Shown here: in pieces, positions 34,247-44,215 of the stretch
Layout: each line of letters starts with the position of its first letter
Numbering within the stretch: the first letter of the stretch is position 1
Assembly: GCA_028139135.1 (NCBI GenBank)
Contig: JAOINB010000002.1
Coordinates: forward strand, 82,412-146,411
DNA length: 64,000 nucleotides
Direction of reading: 5' to 3'
Source of the DNA: Betaproteobacteria bacterium
GTDB taxonomy: Bacteria > Pseudomonadota > Gammaproteobacteria > Burkholderiales > Burkholderiaceae_A
Notes under the pieces: generated by a model
Databases searched by the model: none
The model's input: the letters and a program-made list of their open reading frames with translations, nothing else
What the model was told of the DNA's origin: nothing
Translations under genes and position numbers: made by a program

Positions 34247-35387
34247 ATTTACTTAATGCCCAGGAAGCATGAATACTCACTAATGGACTCGAATGGGAAA
34301 CCCTTTTTTTCAACAATTGTATTGCCTTCCGGTTTGTTTCATCCTTATTTTTTTCTGAGCTGTACTTGTATTTTTCTTTTCGGGCGGCAGCATTACCAAG
34401 GGCAACCGCTATATTTCTTAACCATCGGTGGTAACCAATTCTAAGAATTGCACTTCCAGAATGTCGATCTCGAAATTCAGATTCAGTCCATGAGAATAAA
34501 TCAACGAGTCTCGCAGTATCAAGTCCATTGCGTGTATCAAAGTCAGAGGCTTTTGCCAACCTGGCAAATTTATTCCAGGGGCAAATAAGTTGACAGTCAT
34601 CACAACCATATATCCGGTTGCCAATCAATGGCCTTAACTTTGTTGGAATTATACCTTTGTGCTCAATTGTGAGATATGAAATACAGCGAGTTGCATTTAG
34701 CTTGTATGGGCCTACAAACGCTTTCGTTGGGCAAATTTCTATACAAGCCATGCAAGTACCACAATGATCTTTTACTCTTGATTTATCAGTTTTTAACGGA
34801 TAATCCAAAAGTAACACGCCTAAAAAGAATATTGACCCATGATCTTTATTAAGCAGAAGTGTATTTTTTCCCCTCCAACCGATTCCCCCAAGCACTGCCA
34901 ACTCTATCTCAAAAATTGGAACTGAGTCGACACAGGCTCTGTGACCAAATTCACCGGTTACCGCACCTATTTTATCTGCAAAACTCTTTAATTTTTTTTT
35001 TAATACTTTATGATAATCTCTTCCTCGCGCGTAAATAGAGACGTAGCCGTAATCTGGCTTCTCAAGTTTTGTCAATTCAACTTTTTGCCAATCTTGTTTA
35101 GTTTCTCTGCCAAGGTAGTTCATTGCAACTACTATAGCGCTCTGAACTCCTGGTAAAATCTTGTCAGGTTCGTGAAAATATTGCAGTTTTTTTTCTAGGT
35201 ATGTCATGTCTCCATACATATTGGCTGTCAAGTAGTCATTATAATCTTGAGGAAGTTTGTTTAATATTTTTAAATCATCTATTGCAAGAATGCCAACCTC
35301 CGAAAACCCGCATTCATAGCCGGATTCTTTTATTTTTTTGTTAATTTCTCTCGCAATCAAATTATTGCTTTTTATATTGCGCCTCAT
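34230..35387 (-). CDS. queG: Epoxyqueuosine reductase QueG
   Basis: 385 aa. The two 4Fe-4S cluster motifs are CGTCMACIEICPTKAF and CDDCQLICPWNKFA. It is a cobalamin-dependent enzyme that completes queuosine in tRNA by reducing epoxyqueuosine. The N-terminal domain and the HEAT-like C-terminus are present, so it is full length. It is divergent from tsaE with only 17 bp between the start codons, so their promoters must overlap the coding regions or each other. Confidence 0.96.
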   Translation of the reverse strand: MRRNIKSNNLIAREINKKIKESGYECGFSEVGILAIDDLKILNKLPQDYNDYLTANMYGDMTYLEKKLQYFHEPDKILPGVQSAIVVAMNYLGRETKQDWQKVELTKLEKPDYGYVSIYARGRDYHKVLKKKLKSFADKIGAVTGEFGHRACVDSVPIFEIELAVLGGIGWRGKNTLLLNKDHGSIFFLGVLLLDYPLKTDKSRVKDHCGTCMACIEICPTKAFVGPYKLNATRCISYLTIEHKGIIPTKLRPLIGNRIYGCDDCQLICPWNKFARLAKASDFDTRNGLDTARLVDLFSWTESEFRDRHSGSAILRIGYHRWLRNIAVALGNAAARKEKYKYSSEKNKDETNRKAIQLLKKRVSHSSPLVSIHASWALSKYESRI

Positions 35388-35404
35388 CGGTTTAAGATAA
35401 CATC

Positions 35405-35902
35405 ATGGATAAAAAAAACAAACTTGTTTATAAAGGGATTGAAGAGTCGGGGTTTGTAATTTTAGCCTCAAAGCTACAACAAATGATTGAATCTAATGCT
35501 TTACGTTATTTCTATTTTAGTGGAGAAATTGGTTCTGGTAAAACTTCCTACATAAGAATTTTACTTAAACACATTGGTATAAATGAAAACATTAAGAGTC
35601 CAAGTTTCAATATGGTTGAGCATTATGAGATAGAGAAAAAAATTGTTTATCATGTTGATTTATTTCGTATGAAAAATCCCACCGCGTGGCAAGATGGAGA
35701 AATTGGATCATTGTTTGAGGATGAAAATGCTTTAATTTTTTTGGAATGGCCGGAAAAAGCAGAAGGGTTACCAACTCCCGATGCTAGACTGGAAATCTCG
35801 TCAGGAGAGCACCACATTGATACAAATAAGCGAGATCTGTCAATCTACTTTAAAAAGCCGGAACTGCTAGATAACCGATATTTACTGCTGCCTAAATGCT
35901 AA
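35405..35902 (+). CDS. tsaE: tRNA t6A biosynthesis ATPase TsaE
   Basis: 165 aa with P-loop GEIGSGKTSYIR, the family segment SPSFNMVEHYE and the Walker-B-like LIFLEWPEKAEG. TsaE cycles the TsaBD complex during t6A synthesis. It begins a plus-strand operon tsaE-amiC-mutL-miaA; its end overlaps amiC by 7 nt. The P-loop has Ser in place of the frequent Ala (GDLGAGKT in relatives). Confidence 0.95.
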   Translation: MDKKNKLVYKGIEESGFVILASKLQQMIESNALRYFYFSGEIGSGKTSYIRILLKHIGINENIKSPSFNMVEHYEIEKKIVYHVDLFRMKNPTAWQDGEIGSLFEDENALIFLEWPEKAEGLPTPDARLEISSGEHHIDTNKRDLSIYFKKPELLDNRYLLLPKC

Positions 35903-37092
35903 ATCGAAGAAGCTTAATATTGCACGTTCCGCTATTCTACTTTTTGAACTTTCTGCCAAAAGTTACCCGAGGTTTTGAAATAGCGGCTGTGAGAATTTGG
36001 CCGAGCGAAGAATACACAAGACTAGCTATCGAGCATTTAGAAGAAAAAATACAAATACAATACTCGAACGAAAGAAATCCAGACAGAATCATCGTTAAAA
36101 TTTTTGATATGAAAATAACTAAACAAAATTTTAATAAGCTAGCGAACATCAATTTGAAGAACACTCCTATAGAGAAAATATCTACCTTTGACTCTCGAAA
36201 TAACGAAACAAAAATTATTTTTTATACCAACCCCCTGACAAGAGCGAGGATTTCCTCGATACCTGCTATCGCGCATTATAGAGATAGACTCGTTATTGAT
36301 TTTATCCCAGCAAAAAAAAAGGATGAATTACTAAGTTTTTTAGAAAATTATCAGAGGGGCAAAGAACTTGACAAGAAGTTAGAAAAACAAAAAGAGGGAA
36401 AGAAGTCAATTATTATTGCAATTGATCCCGGTCATGGTGGTGAAGATCCAGGTGCAATCGGAAAAAATGGGACAAAAGAAAAAGACGTGGTGCTAAAAAT
36501 AGCCATGAGACTCAAACGTAAAATTGAAAAGAGTCCACAGTTTAAAGTGTTCTTGACAAGAAAGGGTGATTATTTCATTTCCCTGCGAAACAGAATAAAA
36601 AAGGCTAAAAGAGCTGGTGCAAGTGTTTTTGTATCCATCCATGCAGACGCCTGGATAAGACCAGATGCTAAAGGCGCTAGTGTATATATTTTATCCGATA
36701 AAGGCGCATCTAGTGAGGCAGCTAGGTGGCTGGCTAAGAAAGAGAATTTGTCAGATCTCGTTGGAGGAGAAATAATGAACAAAAATGATGAAGTTGCCAA
36801 AACTATTTTTAATATGTCCACTTCAGCTCAAATTAAAAACTCTTCAATTCTTGGGAGAAATGTTCTTGAGGAACTATCAACGATAAGTTATCTACACAAA
36901 AAGACTGTTGAGGGAGCTGGTTTTGCTGTTTTGAAAAGTCCAGAAATACCTTCAATACTCGTTGAAACAGCTTTTATAAGTAACCCCCGAGAGGAGAAGA
37001 GATTAAAAAATGGGCTTCATCAAGAAAAGATCGCAAGCGCTCTCAATAACGGAATCTTAACTTTTATCAAAGATAGCAAAATAAGGTTTTAA
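35896..37092 (+). CDS. amiC: N-acetylmuramoyl-L-alanine amidase (AmiC/AmiB type)
   Basis: 398 aa. An N-terminal hydrophobic segment is followed by an AMIN-type domain (about residues 30-150), a lysine-rich linker and an Amidase_3 domain beginning IIIAIDPGHGGEDPGAIG. The zinc ligands His (GHGGEDPG), Glu and His (SIHADAW) and the catalytic Glu in ILVETAFISNP are visible. It cleaves septal peptidoglycan in the periplasm during cell separation. No LysM tail is seen. Confidence 0.95.
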   Translation: MLNRRSLILHVPLFYFLNFLPKVTRGFEIAAVRIWPSEEYTRLAIEHLEEKIQIQYSNERNPDRIIVKIFDMKITKQNFNKLANINLKNTPIEKISTFDSRNNETKIIFYTNPLTRARISSIPAIAHYRDRLVIDFIPAKKKDELLSFLENYQRGKELDKKLEKQKEGKKSIIIAIDPGHGGEDPGAIGKNGTKEKDVVLKIAMRLKRKIEKSPQFKVFLTRKGDYFISLRNRIKKAKRAGASVFVSIHADAWIRPDAKGASVYILSDKGASSEAARWLAKKENLSDLVGGEIMNKNDEVAKTIFNMSTSAQIKNSSILGRNVLEELSTISYLHKKTVEGAGFAVLKSPEIPSILVETAFISNPREEKRLKNGLHQEKIASALNNGILTFIKDSKIRF

Positions 37093-37096
37093 TAAA

Positions 37097-38827
37097 GTGA
37101 AGATAACTAAACTTTCTCAAAAACTAATTGATCAGATTGCTGCAGGTGAAATTGTAGAACGACCAGCCTCGATTGTAAAAGAATTGTTAGAGAATTCAAT
37201 AGATGCTGGATCTGATACAGTATCCGTAAAAATTTTTGAGGGTGGGTCAAGGTTAATAATTGTCTCGGACAATGGTACTGGAATTCAAAAAGATGATTTA
37301 GTTTTAGCAATCGAAAATCACGCCACAAGTAAGATATCAACACAAGAGGACTTACAAGAATGTAACAGCCACGGTTTCCGCGGTGAAGCCTTAGCGGCAA
37401 TAGCATCGGTGGCAAATGTAAAAATACGCTCCAAAGTAAAACAATCAGAGAACGCGTTTGAGTTGATCAAAACTAGTGGGGATTGGGACATCTTCTTATC
37501 GCCAGGCGATAACGGTACTGATATTATCGTTGAGGACCTGTTTCACAACGTTCCAGCCCGAAAAAGATTCCTCAAAAACAATACAACTGAATTTAAGCAT
37601 TGCCAATCGATTTTTACTCAATTAAGCCTTGTATACCCTGGTATTGAATTCAGCCTTTTTCATAACGGTAGGGAAGTTTTGCTCCTCAGAAAATCCTCAG
37701 GGCTGGGTAGATTTGCAGAGATCTTTGACCTTAAAGAAGAGCAAGTCAAAGTTACTACTAAACAGTTTGAAGACTTAAAAATAGATTTATTTATTTCGAC
37801 TAACCATGAAGCTAGCAAAACCGTTCCTTTTTTTGTTTACGTTAATAAAAGACCGATAAAAAATCCAACAGTTTCCTCCGCAATAAAGAATGCTTTTAAG
37901 AATCGAGTTCATGAACTTCATAAACCATATTTACTTATATTTATAACCATCCCCAATCAATTTATTAATTTCAATGTACATCCCAACAAAAAAGAAGTCC
38001 ACTTTAAGAATACTAGTGCTGTTTATACAGCAGTATACTCAGTTATTTGTGACTTGCTATCATCAAACGATCCTAGCGAGAGAAGGAATAAATTAATCTT
38101 CTCTAATTCAAAATTAGGATATGGAAATAATATCGAAATAAAACGTCAAGTTGATTTGAATTCGTCAACAAAAAATTACTTGTTTCCAAAACTCGAACAA
38201 GTTTTTTCCAACCCGTCGCTTTTAGAAGGAACGAGCAAAAACAATTTTGAATATGAGTTAGGTTATCCAATCGGCCAACTAAATAATACCTATATACTCG
38301 CCCAAAATACTAAAGGGCTTCTTATTATCGACACGCATGCGGCGCACGAAAGAATACTGTTAGAGGAGCTAAAAAAGAATAAAAACCTGGGATATTCCCA
38401 AAAGTTAGCTATTCCTGAATGCATTGACTTTGATGAAGGTAACCTAAAGTTATTTAAACACCGTATAGAAATCATTAATCAGTATGGATTTCAGGTAAAA
38501 ATAGTTGGTGAAACAACTCTTATCATCGAGGGAATACCAGAAATTTTAATCGGTAGAAGATATACAGTTGCTTTGCACGATATATTAGAGGGAATTGTCG
38601 GTTTGGAATCCGTATCAAGCATTGCAGAGACTGTTGATGAGATCTTGGGAAATATTGCTTGTAAATCCGCAATAAAAGCTAACCGGAAATTGACTATAAC
38701 GGAGATAGAATACATTTTAAGAAAAATTGAATCGACAACGAATGGAGGCATTTGTAATCACGGTAGACCAACCTGGATAGAGCTATCAATGAAATCTCTG
38801 GATAAGCTTTTTTTTAGAGGTAAATAG
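37097..38827 (+). CDS. mutL: DNA mismatch repair protein MutL
   Basis: 576 aa starting at a GTG. The GHKL ATPase motifs ELLENSIDAGSD, VSDNGTGI and HATSKIS and the SHGFRGEALAAIASV loop are intact. The C-terminal dimerisation domain has the CHGRP-like ICNHGRPTW end. It links MutS recognition to strand repair. The gene lies 4 nt after amiC and 4 nt before miaA. Confidence 0.98.
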   Translation: MKITKLSQKLIDQIAAGEIVERPASIVKELLENSIDAGSDTVSVKIFEGGSRLIIVSDNGTGIQKDDLVLAIENHATSKISTQEDLQECNSHGFRGEALAAIASVANVKIRSKVKQSENAFELIKTSGDWDIFLSPGDNGTDIIVEDLFHNVPARKRFLKNNTTEFKHCQSIFTQLSLVYPGIEFSLFHNGREVLLLRKSSGLGRFAEIFDLKEEQVKVTTKQFEDLKIDLFISTNHEASKTVPFFVYVNKRPIKNPTVSSAIKNAFKNRVHELHKPYLLIFITIPNQFINFNVHPNKKEVHFKNTSAVYTAVYSVICDLLSSNDPSERRNKLIFSNSKLGYGNNIEIKRQVDLNSSTKNYLFPKLEQVFSNPSLLEGTSKNNFEYELGYPIGQLNNTYILAQNTKGLLIIDTHAAHERILLEELKKNKNLGYSQKLAIPECIDFDEGNLKLFKHRIEIINQYGFQVKIVGETTLIIEGIPEILIGRRYTVALHDILEGIVGLESVSSIAETVDEILGNIACKSAIKANRKLTITEIEYILRKIESTTNGGICNHGRPTWIELSMKSLDKLFFRGK

Positions 38828-38831
38828 ATCA

Positions 38832-39788
38832 GTGGCCAGTAAAATTTTATGCATCACCGGACCCACCGCATCCGGGAAGTCAAAGCTTGCTATGCGTTTA
38901 TGCAAAATAAAAAAACAAAGCAACTTTCAAATTATTAGCATGGATTCTGCGCAGATATACAAGGGGGTAGACATATCATCTGCAAAACCTTCAAAGACAG
39001 AACTTTTAGAGGTACCCCACCACCTGGTAGACATCTGCGATCCCACAGAGACATACTCTGCTGCACGTTTTTTGAAAGATACAAAAAAACTTATAAAAAA
39101 AATTACCGATAATGGTGGGACTCCTCTAATAGTAGGGGGTACTATGATGTACTTACAGAGACTGATCCATGGAATAGCAAGAGTACCGAAAATCCCAGAT
39201 AATGAAAAAATCCTAGTTGAAAGTGAAGGCAAAAGAATTGGATGGGATCGTATGCATGAAAAACTAATAAAAATAGACCCGGACGCTGCGCAAAGGATAA
39301 ATAAAAATGATTCCCAGCGAATAATGCGTCAACTCTCAGTTTGGTATTCTACTGGAAGAACTTTATCATATTGGCAAAAATTGCCCAGCTATGAGGGTCT
39401 GAATGACAAGGTCCGTGTTATAGCACTGGTGCCGGACTCTAAACAGGAGTTAAAAGCTAATATCAATACTAGGTTAAATTCTATGATTAACGAAGGAATG
39501 CTAGAAGAGGTTATCAAGTTGAAGAATGACGCTGGTTTGACCCAAACTAGTCCATGTGGACGACTTGTTGGTATCCGTCAGGCTATGGATTATATCGAAG
39601 GTAGGATTACATTTCACCAATTTGTTAATCAAGCGGAGTTTGCAACTCGTCGACTCGCTAAACACCAACTAACGTGGCTTTCAAAGTTAGAAAATCTAAC
39701 AATAATTAAGGCTTTTTCAAAACCACTATCTCAGCTAATCTCTATTTGGGACTCTGATCCTGATTTTGACTTAACGACGCCTAAATAA
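38832..39788 (+). CDS. miaA: tRNA dimethylallyltransferase MiaA
   Basis: 318 aa from a GTG. P-loop GPTASGKSKLA, then ISMDSAQIYKGVDISSAKP and VGGTMMYLQRL are MiaA signatures. It adds the isopentenyl group to A37 of tRNAs reading UNN codons. Its 3' end overlaps the convergent purM by 58 bp, so the last 19 codons of each are encoded on opposite strands of the same DNA. No hfq gene follows. Confidence 0.97.
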   Translation: MASKILCITGPTASGKSKLAMRLCKIKKQSNFQIISMDSAQIYKGVDISSAKPSKTELLEVPHHLVDICDPTETYSAARFLKDTKKLIKKITDNGGTPLIVGGTMMYLQRLIHGIARVPKIPDNEKILVESEGKRIGWDRMHEKLIKIDPDAAQRINKNDSQRIMRQLSVWYSTGRTLSYWQKLPSYEGLNDKVRVIALVPDSKQELKANINTRLNSMINEGMLEEVIKLKNDAGLTQTSPCGRLVGIRQAMDYIEGRITFHQFVNQAEFATRRLAKHQLTWLSKLENLTIIKAFSKPLSQLISIWDSDPDFDLTTPK

Positions 39789-40807
39789 ACAGCCTCCTCC
39801 CCCGTATCTTCTATTAATGCTGATATCCGTTCGACTGCCTCTTTTTTGACCACCAAGGTCATTCCAATTCCCCCATTAAAAACGTTAAAAAATTCCCTAT
39901 TGTTTATACCTCCTTCTTTTTTAAGCCACTCCATTAAGGGAGGGATAGGAAAATTTGAAGCGCCCAATAAACATTTATACTGTTTAGGAATCGACCTTGT
40001 GATATTACCTAATGGCCCTCCCCCCGTAATATGAGCAATCGCATGAACCTCTGAAAAAGCTTCACTCAAAACATTAGAGATGCAATTTACATAAATTTTA
40101 GTGGGTTTCATAATCAAATCTAATAGTGGTTCAGACTCTAAACTAAGCTTGTAATCCATTCCCAGGTGTAAATAGTCACGCCCAAAAACATTTTCGAGTA
40201 TTACCCTAACCAATGAATATCCATTGCTGTGCAAACCACTAGACTTTATTCCTAAAACAACATCTCCTTCACGAACATTTTTTCCATCAATTATTTTCTC
40301 CTTTTCAACAATGCCAACGGTAAACCCAGCTAAATCATATCCACCAGTTTCATACATTCCTGGCATTTCCGCCGTTTCTCCTCCCAACAACGAACAATTT
40401 GCCATAGTACATCCTTGGGATATTCCCTCAATAATCTCTGCCGCGGTTTGGATAGATAACTTTCCGCATGCGAGATAGTCTAGAAAGAAAAGTGGCTCGG
40501 CACCCATCACAGCTATATCATTTACGCACATCGCAACTAAATCAATTCCGATAGTCGAGTGCTTCCCAGTATTTAATGCAATTATTAACTTCGTTCCAAC
40601 GCCATCTGTTGAAGACACCAGGGTGGGATTTTTATATCCTCCCGAAAGAGCAAACAAACCAGCGAATCCTCCTAAATTGTCTAAAACTTCCGGCCGCCTG
40701 GTTTTATCCGCAAGAGGTTTTATCTTACTTACAAGGCTTTCCCCGGCTGCTATATCTACTCCTGCATCCCTGTATGTAATCCCTTTTTTTTTCAAGTTGA
40801 TGCTCAA
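39731..40807 (-). CDS. purM: Phosphoribosylformylglycinamidine cyclo-ligase PurM
   Basis: 358 aa. TYRDAGVDIAAGESLVSKIK, STDGVGTKLIIAL, LGGETAEMPGMY and AHITGGGPLGNITRSIP are PurM motifs. It forms aminoimidazole ribonucleotide in purine synthesis. It is divergent from hda with 30 bp between the starts and overlaps convergent miaA. An AI-2E-type permease gene found beside purM in some related genomes is absent. Confidence 0.97.
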   Translation of the reverse strand: MSINLKKKGITYRDAGVDIAAGESLVSKIKPLADKTRRPEVLDNLGGFAGLFALSGGYKNPTLVSSTDGVGTKLIIALNTGKHSTIGIDLVAMCVNDIAVMGAEPLFFLDYLACGKLSIQTAAEIIEGISQGCTMANCSLLGGETAEMPGMYETGGYDLAGFTVGIVEKEKIIDGKNVREGDVVLGIKSSGLHSNGYSLVRVILENVFGRDYLHLGMDYKLSLESEPLLDLIMKPTKIYVNCISNVLSEAFSEVHAIAHITGGGPLGNITRSIPKQYKCLLGASNFPIPPLMEWLKKEGGINNREFFNVFNGGIGMTLVVKKEAVERISALIEDTGEEAVYLGVVKSKSGSESQIEIS

Positions 40808-40837
40808 TTAAATTTTAATTGGTATAGTTTAACTGAT

Positions 40838-41566
40838 ATGCAGGTATTTAAGTCAAAAGATAAATTTCTTCAATTTACCCTAAAATTGGAATCTTCTGAG
40901 AAGTTTTCTTTAAAGCAAGGTATAACAACAACCAACGAAAATACATTAGAAGCTCTGAAAAGATTCAGTATGCTGGAAAGGCAATCATCCAAGACCTTCT
41001 ACCTATGGGGCGAAAAAGGATCGGGAAAAACATTTTGGCTCAGATCATGGCATGAAGAAAAAGAGGGGGATTCTGTTTATATCGATAGTCGAGTAGATGG
41101 TCAATTCGTCCCAAAAAAAAATAATTGGTTTTTGTATGTTGATAATATCGAAAACGCTGATAAAAGAATCAAAAGTAGGTTATTTGAGGAACTTATCAAT
41201 CAACACATTACCAATAATAGGTTTGTTTTTGCGAGTAGAATAAACTTAAAGAATCTTAAAAATTTAAATTTTAGAGAAGATTTTATTAGCAGATTAAAGC
41301 AAGGATTGGTTTACCGTCTCGACGAATTACCAGATGAGGAGAAGAAAAATGCCCTCAGGGTTCATATTCACAATCTGGGATGGATAAAATCCTCATCTAG
41401 CTCCGCCTATGATAGTCTTATAGATTACATGTTGACTCATCTTCCACGTGAACTTGGGACATTGAGATTAGCGTTAGATAAGCTAAATGAAGTTGCTGTA
41501 AAACAAAAAAGAATTATCAGTTTAAGATCAATAAAGCATGTTTTAGAAGAATATGATATATACTAA
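40838..41566 (+). CDS. hda: DnaA-related regulatory inactivator Hda
   Basis: 242 aa. It corresponds to the AAA+ part of DnaA without the DNA-binding domain IV: a P-loop WGEKGSGKTFWLRS, WFLYVDNIENAD as a divergent Walker B and LPDEEKKNALRVHIHNLGW. Hda with the beta clamp stimulates ATP hydrolysis by DnaA. A short QxFxL-type clamp motif may be present at the N-terminus (FLQFTLKL). The stop overlaps the next gene by 14 nt. Confidence 0.88.
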   Translation: MQVFKSKDKFLQFTLKLESSEKFSLKQGITTTNENTLEALKRFSMLERQSSKTFYLWGEKGSGKTFWLRSWHEEKEGDSVYIDSRVDGQFVPKKNNWFLYVDNIENADKRIKSRLFEELINQHITNNRFVFASRINLKNLKNLNFREDFISRLKQGLVYRLDELPDEEKKNALRVHIHNLGWIKSSSSSAYDSLIDYMLTHLPRELGTLRLALDKLNEVAVKQKRIISLRSIKHVLEEYDIY

Positions 41567-42233
41567 TCTTGCTCTTTTTGATTTAGATCATACATTGATT
41601 CCCGGGGATAGCGATCTTTTATGGACTAACTTTCTCGTTGCAAAGAAACAGATTGAAAAGGTCAATACACGGTTAAGCGATAGATTTTTTGCCCAATATA
41701 AAAATGGCACCCTCAATTTAAATGAATTTTTGGAATACCAATTAAAACCCTTAAAAGTAATTGAAAAAAATTCTTTGCTTTCCTTGAGAGAAGAATTTGT
41801 TCATGAAAAGATCAAACCAATTATCTGTCAAGAAGCAAAAGAGTTGGTATATTCACACTTAAAAGCAGGCCATCTTTGTGCGTTAGTTACAGCGACAAAT
41901 GAGTTTATTACTGAGCCGATAGCGGAAATATTCGGATTTCATAAACTAATTGCAACCTTAGTTGAAAAGGATAGTCAAGGAGAGTACACCGGTCGATCGT
42001 ATGGTGTTGCAAGTTTTCAAGAGGGGAAAATAATAAGAGTAAAGGAATGGCTTAATAGTCTTCATCTTAACTTTCATGATTTTGAAAAGACTTTTTTTTA
42101 TTCTGACTCTGTTAATGATATTCCTCTTTTAGAAACTGTTACAAACCCGATCGCTACAAACCCCGATGATGTTTTGCATAAGCATGCTGATAGACGTGGG
42201 TGGCAAATAATTAATATCTTTGACAATGCTTGA
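41553..42233 (+). CDS. HAD-IB family phosphatase (SerB-like)
   Basis: 226 aa. Motif I is LFDLDHTLIPGDSDLLW with the nucleophile Asp, motif II is ALVTATNEF, and motif III/IV is YSDSVNDIPLLE. This is the HAD subfamily IB that includes phosphoserine phosphatase and related enzymes. The gene between hda and pcnB is found in Burkholderiales-like genomes. The substrate is unknown; histidinol-phosphatase or phosphoserine-phosphatase activity are possibilities. Confidence 0.9.
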   Translation: MIYTNLALFDLDHTLIPGDSDLLWTNFLVAKKQIEKVNTRLSDRFFAQYKNGTLNLNEFLEYQLKPLKVIEKNSLLSLREEFVHEKIKPIICQEAKELVYSHLKAGHLCALVTATNEFITEPIAEIFGFHKLIATLVEKDSQGEYTGRSYGVASFQEGKIIRVKEWLNSLHLNFHDFEKTFFYSDSVNDIPLLETVTNPIATNPDDVLHKHADRRGWQIINIFDNA

Positions 42234-43566
42234 AAGGTTGTTTGGGCTCTTTTCGAAAAAGCAGTTTTCCTCTATTGAGAGCTCAGCTTTACACTTACAA
42301 AAGGAATCGATTTCTCATCCAGCGCTAACAATAATAAGAAAACTTAAAAGATCTGGTTGGGACGCATTTATTGTTGGCGGGGCCGTAAGAGATCTTTTGT
42401 TGAATGTCAAACCAAAAGATTTTGATATTGTCACAAATGCCAGTCCACATGAAATTAAGTCTCTCTTTAGACGATCAAGAATAATTGGACGACGATTTCG
42501 AATAGTACATGTTTACATTGGAAATGAGACTATTGAAGTTTCTACCTTCAGAAAACCCAATGTATCAAGCTCATTGGATTCTTATGGGCGTATCTTGAGA
42601 GATAATGTTTTTGGGAGTATTGAGGATGATGTTAAAAGGCGTGATTTAACCATTAATTCACTCTACTATGACCCTGTCTCTGAAAGGATTCTGGACTACC
42701 ACGATGGTATTTCTGATCTACAAAAGAGAGAGATAGTGGTAATTGGCAAGACAAAAGTGAGACTTATTGAGGATCCTTTAAGAATAGTTAGAATCATCCG
42801 AATTGCAGCAAAACTTGATTTAATCATACCGCTCAAATTGAAAAATGTAATGCGAAGCTCTGGTATTTTATTAGAGAATATACCAAAAGCTAGGCTTTCT
42901 GACGATCTACTGAAAATGTTTGTTAGTGGAAAGTCTCTGCAAGGATTTAATTACATTTTGGAGTTAGGTTTGGATAAACATATTTTTCCAAATCTTGACC
43001 TGTTTTCTTCAGAAAAAAAAAAGGGTCACACGAACCTTAAAAAGGATGGTTTTATCTATTCTGCATTAAAAAACCTTGATTTTACAGTCAATAATAATCG
43101 GACAATATCGATCAGCTTTATTTTTGCTGTTTTGTTTTGGGAAAAAATAAGTAGACTTAAAATGAGCTATGTTGAGCAGGGTTTTTCAGATTATGTTGGT
43201 ATGCAGAGGGCAATTAGCGAAACTATACAAGTTATAAATCAACATTTTTACTTTCAGAGAAAACATATTGCTGGTGTTAGAGAGCTCTGTCTCCTGCAGG
43301 GTCGATTTAATAAGTTTCTGGGAAAATCTCCATTTTCCCTCATTCGACACGCAAGATTTTACAGTGCTTTTAAACTCCTAGAGCTAAGGGTTAAATTAAA
43401 TGAGGTTAAAATAGAGACTGTGGTTTGGTGGGGTAAATTTCATAAATGCACAGATAGTGAAAAAGTACATATGATAAATGTTATGAGAGGTAAAACTGGG
43501 CAACGAAGGTCATACAAAAAACGTAGAGGAAAAAAGCTATCTACCACCAAAATAGAGAAACTATGA
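42226..43566 (+). CDS. pcnB: Poly(A) polymerase I
   Basis: About 446 aa from the ATG at 42226, overlapping the upstream stop by 8 nt. IVGGAVRDLLLNVKPKDFDIVTNASP is the class II nucleotidyltransferase core, followed by RRIIGRRFRIVHVY, DDVKRRDLTINSLYYD and RLIEDPLRIVRIIR. The basic C-terminal tail (RSYKKRRGKKLS) is typical of PcnB rather than tRNA nucleotidyltransferase. Polyadenylation promotes RNA decay. Its stop overlaps the next ATG (ATGA). Confidence 0.95.
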   Translation: MLERLFGLFSKKQFSSIESSALHLQKESISHPALTIIRKLKRSGWDAFIVGGAVRDLLLNVKPKDFDIVTNASPHEIKSLFRRSRIIGRRFRIVHVYIGNETIEVSTFRKPNVSSSLDSYGRILRDNVFGSIEDDVKRRDLTINSLYYDPVSERILDYHDGISDLQKREIVVIGKTKVRLIEDPLRIVRIIRIAAKLDLIIPLKLKNVMRSSGILLENIPKARLSDDLLKMFVSGKSLQGFNYILELGLDKHIFPNLDLFSSEKKKGHTNLKKDGFIYSALKNLDFTVNNNRTISISFIFAVLFWEKISRLKMSYVEQGFSDYVGMQRAISETIQVINQHFYFQRKHIAGVRELCLLQGRFNKFLGKSPFSLIRHARFYSAFKLLELRVKLNEVKIETVVWWGKFHKCTDSEKVHMINVMRGKTGQRRSYKKRRGKKLSTTKIEKL

Positions 43567-44213
43567 ATATTGAAGGCTGGATTAATAAATATAAAAATAT
43601 AGTCGTGGAAGGGCCTATCGGGGTTGGGAAAACTTCTCTAACAAAGAAGATTGCAGATAAGTATCAACTCACAACGGTTCTTGAAAAAGCCGGAGAAAAC
43701 CCTTTTCTGAAAAAGTTTTACACTGACAGCGAAAAATATGCATTGCCTACTCAACTATTCTTTTTATTTCAAAGATTAGATCAATTGATGGAATTAACTC
43801 AAGCCGACCTATTCGAGACAAATATAATCGCAGACTTTATGTTAGAAAAAGATAATATCTTCGCTGGAATAACATTGAATGAGTTGGAAATGAGCTTGTA
43901 TAGAAAAATTTATGAAAACCAAGCTAGTCAAATATGTACACCGGATCTTGTAATATACTTACAAGCAGACCCGGGAACGTTAATAGAGAGGATAAAAAAA
44001 AGAGGAATTTTAATGGAACGTGATATTTCCATCGAATATATTGTTAACCTAAGTAACGCCTACAATAAATTTTTTTACTCATATGAGAAATCACCGGTTT
44101 TAATCGTAAACACCACCCATTTAGATCCGATCCACAAACCAGAGGATTTTGATTTACTTATGAACCAATTAAAAATGTTTAAAGGGCGGAGAGCATTTTT
44201 CAATGCAATATAA
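43563..44213 (+). CDS. Deoxynucleoside kinase family protein
   Basis: 216 aa. P-loop VVEGPIGVGKTSLTKK, the ENPFLKKFY segment, FFLFQRLDQLMEL, DFMLEKDNIFA and the LID-like YLQADPGTLIERIKKRG identify the deoxyadenosine/deoxyguanosine kinase family. Genes of this type commonly sit between folK and panB after pcnB. Here it is fused by overlap to pcnB with no folK. It probably salvages deoxynucleosides. Confidence 0.88.
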   Translation: MNIEGWINKYKNIVVEGPIGVGKTSLTKKIADKYQLTTVLEKAGENPFLKKFYTDSEKYALPTQLFFLFQRLDQLMELTQADLFETNIIADFMLEKDNIFAGITLNELEMSLYRKIYENQASQICTPDLVIYLQADPGTLIERIKKRGILMERDISIEYIVNLSNAYNKFFYSYEKSPVLIVNTTHLDPIHKPEDFDLLMNQLKMFKGRRAFFNAI

Positions 44214-44215
44214 TT